From Bacteroidota bacterium (GTDB lineage Bacteria > Bacteroidota > Bacteroidia > B-17B0 > Aurantibacillaceae), in the NCBI GenBank assembly GCA_013298715.1, contig JAAFIQ010000029.1:1-36654 (forward strand): a stretch of 36,654 bases of DNA. Reading direction: 5' to 3'. Below the pieces are notes generated by a model that saw only the letters and a program-made list of their open reading frames with translations, was not told where the DNA came from and ran no database searches. Made by a program: the position numbers and the translations under genes. This document shows positions 34,287-36,654 of the stretch, piece after piece (positions within the stretch are counted from its first letter, which is position 1; every line of letters begins with the position of its first letter).

Positions 34287-34583
34287 CTAATCCTTCATCC
34301 AATTATTTTTTGGATTTTTATGAGTGTTAATTATTGCTCTAATGATAACTGTGTTCTTTTTCTCGTTAGCTTGAAAATGAATCATATAAGGAAACTTTTT
34401 AATTAGTAAGCAACGTATATTGCTGTATCTAATCTGATAAAAAGGGTTGTTTGCAATATCTGAGATAGCCTTCTTTAGTTGAGTATAAAATTTATCATCA
34501 ATGTTAGTGTCAATTTTATCATAATTAAGCGCTTGTTGAATATCATTTAAAGCTCGTTTATTGATTTTGACAACATAACTCAT
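34287..34583 (-). CDS. RelE/ParE-family toxin
   Basis: From the ATG at 34583 the protein is 98 residues and begins YVVKINKRALNDIQQALNYD, then FYTQLKKAISDIANNPFYQI, RYSNIRCLLIKKFPYMIHFQ and NTVIIRAIINTHKNP, the regular pattern of the RelE/ParE fold. The first Met of the longer frame (34619) is inside the antitoxin and is unlikely to be used. The ATG overlaps the antitoxin end by 4 bp, as in true TA operons. RelE members cut mRNA on ribosomes while ParE members block gyrase; sequence alone does not decide. Confidence 0.82.
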   Translation of the reverse strand: MSYVVKINKRALNDIQQALNYDKIDTNIDDKFYTQLKKAISDIANNPFYQIRYSNIRCLLIKKFPYMIHFQANEKKNTVIIRAIINTHKNPKNNWMKD

Positions 34584-34807
34584 TTTTTTATTTTGAGTTG
34601 TTTTTTTGCTACACTCCAATCCAATAAGTCTTCATCTTTATCTGTTACAATTCGGTTTAAAACCAAAGCCTTATCCTCTTCAGAAATGTTATAAGGATCG
34701 TCCTTTCTAAGTTCAAACTTTACTTTTAACGCTTTTACAACCGCTTTTAATGCGTTGAGTTGTTCAGTAGTAGTAGGATGTGCAATAAATATGTTATTTG
34801 TTTGCAT
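34580..34807 (-). CDS. Antitoxin of the RelE/ParE-like module
   Basis: A 75-residue protein directly upstream of the toxin, overlapping it by 4 bp. It starts MQTNNIFIAHPTTTEQLNAL, continues LKVKFELRKDDPYNISEEDK and ends LDWSVAKKQLKIKK, matching the small antitoxins that accompany RelE/ParE toxins in Bacteroidota. Assignment rests mainly on position and general character. Upstream there is a palindromic sequence that could be its operator. Confidence 0.75.
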   Translation of the reverse strand: MQTNNIFIAHPTTTEQLNALKAVVKALKVKFELRKDDPYNISEEDKALVLNRIVTDKDEDLLDWSVAKKQLKIKK

Positions 34808-34837
34808 GATATGAAATGACTAATTTTTGAATTTGAT

Positions 34838-34855
34838 ATGTGTAAATAAACACAT
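34838..34855. promoter_or_regulatory. Palindrome upstream of the TA operon, possible operator
   Basis: ATGTGT (34838-34843) and ACACAT (34850-34855) are inverted arms around AAATAA, about 30 bp upstream of the antitoxin ATG. TA antitoxins usually autoregulate by binding such palindromes. Confidence 0.4.
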
Positions 34856-34990
34856 TACAAAATCACATAATCAAATTTACACTAATTTTTTGAAATTTTT
34901 GCTTTAGAGACTTTTCGTGGTCTTAATTTAGAAAGTCTTACAAACAAAAAAAAATTTCTTGTTTGATTTTTGAATTTACTCTAAAGTTTA

Positions 34991-35386
34991 TTATACAATC
35001 ACATTATGAGGATTAATAACTTGCAGGCCATCAATGTTTTTAAAGTCAGTGGTATTGCGAGAAACCAAAACCAATTCATAAACTAGGGCAGTAGCGGCAA
35101 TTATAGCGTCGGGCTATTTGGTTTTATGTTTTTTACGAATTGCAATACTCGCATCTACCACGCTATCTGTCAAATCCAATACAGTAGCGTCATTTATAAA
35201 ATTGTTAAGTGTAGTATAATGCTCATCAAGGGCATTAAAGCCAAGCACTTCAATTTTGGTAACTACAGAAATATTTGGAATCGCATCAATAACCGCATTC
35301 ATAAAATCCATATTTGAAGAAGGAATTTTATTACCGAGATAATCAATTACAACATTTGTGTCTATTAAATACTGCGGTTGTCCCAT
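34991..35386 (-). pseudogene. VapC-like PIN toxin interrupted by an in-frame amber stop
   Basis: The frame begins MGQPQYLIDTNVVIDYLGNK with PIN-domain acidic residues D9 and E46 (TKIEVLGF). At codon 91 (35114-35116) there is TAG, where the family has a sense codon: the text reads KHKTK-stop-PDAIIAATALVYEL. Beyond it the frame remains perfectly open for 40 more codons, including D93 and D114 (VSRNTTDFKNI) and ends normally at 34991. The upstream 90 residues lack two of the four catalytic acidic residues. A single change (TTG or CAG to TAG) would explain it. I call it a pseudogene; stop readthrough cannot be excluded. Confidence 0.88.
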
Positions 35387-35580
35387 TCGTTACGGCTTTG
35401 ATCAACATAATTTTGAAGTTCGTCAGCAACATCTGAAGGTAGTTTACCAGCGTACTTTTTAGAAAGTTTTTGCTGAGGATCTATACTTTTTTTAAGTACC
35501 TTAATTATGTGTAAGTCCTCTAAGTCTTCTAAAAGTCTGTAAGCCTTGTTGTTGTTAATTTGCACTAATACCGTTTCCAT
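35365..35580 (-). CDS. Antitoxin of the VapBC-like module
   Basis: The 71-residue protein starts METVLVQINNNKAYRLLEDL and ends DVADELQNYVDQSRNEWDNR, as in small Bacteroidota antitoxins paired with PIN toxins. It overlaps the toxin start by 22 bp. A TATATTTG box lies upstream at 35656-35663 on the minus strand. The antitoxin is intact although its toxin is interrupted. Confidence 0.78.
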   Translation of the reverse strand: METVLVQINNNKAYRLLEDLEDLHIIKVLKKSIDPQQKLSKKYAGKLPSDVADELQNYVDQSRNEWDNRSI

Positions 35581-35655
35581 GATTGGTTATTTTAATATGA
35601 TTTGCATTTTTTGCTTAATTGGAATTTTTTTTAATCATCAATACAACTTCTACAC

Positions 35656-35663
35656 CAAATATA
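35656..35663 (-). promoter_or_regulatory. Probable -7 box of the VapBC-like operon
   Basis: On the minus strand this reads TATATTTG, an exact TAnnTTTG match, about 75 bp upstream of the antitoxin ATG. No good -33 box. Confidence 0.45.
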
Positions 35664-35986
35664 CATTAATTTTTTGAAACTATTCTTTGTGAAATTTTGA
35701 GGGGCTTACTTTAGAACTGTTTTTTAAGAGTGAAGATTTTTTTTGTAGATTTGAATTAATCAATGCAATTCGAGTTCATCAATATCTTTGGTTGACGAGT
35801 ATTTAGTAGCAAGTGCAGATTTTGGGTATTGATGTCTGGCAAGGTTTCTCATAACCTCAGTCTAAAATATTACCAAAGTCTAATAGAAATCCCCCACTTC
35901 CAAATTTCTGTTAAAAATTACACCTAAATATTTTAAAATTTTTATGTGGCTTAATTTTTGTGTTACTTCGTGATAAATATATGATT
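35664..35986. other. Intergenic region without a recognised gene
   Basis: About 320 bp between the VapBC promoter and tlpA-like gene. A 30-codon minus-strand frame (35760-35852, starting MRNLARHQYP and ending KDIDELELH) is the only reading frame of note; it could be a gene remnant. Upstream of the thioredoxin gene there is TTAATTTTTG (35950-35960), an imperfect -7 box. No repeats of note. Confidence 0.45.
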
Positions 35987-36502
35987 ATGAAAAAATTATT
36001 CTACACGCTCATCTTGGCTTTTACTTTTTCTTTAACAACCCTTGCTGGCGATGGCGATAAAATCCCAACCGCCACAGTAAAAAAATTAGATGGCAGCAAA
36101 GTAAGTTCATCAACTTTTACTAATGCTGGTAAACCTATTATTGTAAGCTTTTGGGCCACTTGGTGTAAGCCTTGTAAAAAAGAATTGGATGCTATCGCCG
36201 AAAATTATACGGATTGGCAAAAAGAAACAGGTGTAAAATTAATAGCCATAAGTATTGATGATGCCCGAAGCAGTGGAAAAGTTGTAACCGATGTAAAAAC
36301 AAAAGATTGGGAATACGAAGTATATATTGATGAAAACCAAGATTTTAAACGTGCCATGAATGTAAACAATGTACCGCATACCTTTATTATTGATGGAACC
36401 GGCAAAATTGTTTGGAGCCACAACTCCTATAGCGAAGGGGACGAAATTAAGTTGTACGAAAACGTTAAAAAAGTTGCTAAAGGAGAAAAGTTAGAACACT
36501 AG
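35987..36502 (+). CDS. TlpA/ResA-like thioredoxin-fold protein, exported
   Basis: I choose the ATG at 35987, which gives MKKLFYTLILAFTFSLTTLA as signal peptide; ATG 35981 and GTG 35960 are in frame upstream. The mature domain is a thioredoxin fold with the redox motif WCKPC (C60 and C63 of the 171 residues), preceded by PIIVSFWATW and followed by VKLIAISIDDARS and the cis-Pro loop NNVPHTFIIDGTGKIVWSH. Such periplasmic proteins reduce or oxidise disulfides, for example in cytochrome maturation. A start of an exported protein follows 36 bp later and may be its partner. Confidence 0.9.
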   Translation: MKKLFYTLILAFTFSLTTLAGDGDKIPTATVKKLDGSKVSSSTFTNAGKPIIVSFWATWCKPCKKELDAIAENYTDWQKETGVKLIAISIDDARSSGKVVTDVKTKDWEYEVYIDENQDFKRAMNVNNVPHTFIIDGTGKIVWSHNSYSEGDEIKLYENVKKVAKGEKLEH

Positions 36503-36537
36503 TTTTATTTTTTCCTTTTTTTTCTTTTCTTTGCTGA

Positions 36538-36654
36538 ATGAAACACCCATTTTTTAAAAGAAGCTTAATTGCTTCTTTTTTATTCTTACTAAACCTAAAT
36601 CAATTTAAATTGATGGCGCAGTCTCTAATTGCTGATGAAGTAAACTCCATTCAC
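36538..36654 (+). CDS. Exported protein, N-terminal fragment cut by window edge
   Basis: ATG at 36538 opens a frame that is still open at the window end (39 codons). It begins MKHPFFKRSLIASFLFLLNL and reads QFKLMAQSLIADEVNSIH, a basic N-terminus, hydrophobic core and a likely cleavage site around LMAQ. Family cannot be told from 39 residues; position behind a TlpA-like gene suggests a membrane or surface protein. The signal peptide codons contain a terminator-like hairpin. Confidence 0.65.
   Translation, partial: MKHPFFKRSLIASFLFLLNLNQFKLMAQSLIADEVNSIH
36556..36581 (+). terminator. Terminator-like hairpin inside the start of the next gene
   Basis: AAAAGAAGC (36556-36564) and GCTTCTTTT (36571-36579) form a perfect 9-bp stem with loop TTAATT and a T-run continuing to 36581. 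It is the natural terminator for the TlpA-like gene but lies 18 bases inside the downstream reading frame. Confidence 0.65.

Noticed and set aside
34855-34882. Sequence resembling the tracrRNA anti-repeat (ACAAAATCACATAATC)
   Set aside because: Only a short chance match without the AAGG nexus or a terminator; no repetition as in a CRISPR array.
35760-35852. 30-codon minus-strand frame starting MRNLARHQYP
   Set aside because: Too short, no promoter or partner and no recognised family; mentioned only as a possible remnant within the intergenic entry.

Overview
The window is AT-rich chromosomal DNA from a member of the Bacteroidota. This rests on several independent signs: a secreted protein with a type IX secretion C-terminal sorting domain, a DUF4270 lipoprotein next to a one-domain starch-synthase-like protein and panC, many small lipoproteins, promoters of the TTG / TAnnTTTG type, and no visible Shine-Dalgarno sequences. 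I cannot place it more finely from the sequence alone. Most genes are ordinary core genes; the accessory material is at the left end (about 1-5.5 kb), in a short block at 14.1-15.7 kb, and at 34.3-35.6 kb.

Left end. A very large type II-C-like Cas9 (1562 residues, all RuvC and HNH catalytic residues present) is on the minus strand. Directly upstream and divergent, on the plus strand, is a good tracrRNA gene with its own terminator. No cas1, cas2 or CRISPR array lies within reach: downstream of cas9 there is instead the start of an AAA ATPase gene (cut by the window edge) preceded by 14-bp direct repeats and a 9-bp-arm palindrome, and on the other side a roughly 400-bp intergenic region with terminator-like hairpins and then an HTTM-domain membrane protein gene. 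In this window the locus is a solitary Cas9 plus tracrRNA. The tracrRNA anti-repeat predicts what the matching CRISPR repeat should look like.

Core region, plus strand then minus. HTTM protein and an overlapping methyltransferase gene are followed by a T9SS cargo protein, a CAP-domain/OmpA-like secreted protein, pyrD (minus), and an Ala-rich lipoprotein with clear promoter and terminator. The 14.1-15.7 kb block (TPR protein; MntA-HepT toxin-antitoxin pair) uses GAC for Asp almost exclusively, unlike its neighbours, and its modules are bounded by a repeated GGCAGAC motif, so it looks acquired. Then come an aminotransferase, a lipoprotein, a rhomboid protease, a SRPBCC/GyrI-like protein and a RecB/AddA-like helicase-nuclease whose Walker A motif lies upstream of any ATG.

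Minus-strand run 22.9-30.7 kb: DUF4270 lipoprotein, polysaccharide-deacetylase-like protein, hemL, a Tim44-like membrane protein, pgk, a small Cys-rich lipoprotein, ispF and a TPR/transmembrane protein, packed tightly enough to be one or a few operons. A shared divergent promoter region serves the starch-synthase-like gene (minus) and panC (plus).

Right end. Two tandem minus-strand toxin-antitoxin modules: a RelE/ParE-like pair, and a VapBC-like pair whose PIN toxin carries an in-frame amber stop just before a catalytic Asp. The window ends with a TlpA-like thioredoxin and the start of an exported protein whose signal-peptide codons contain a strong terminator-like hairpin.
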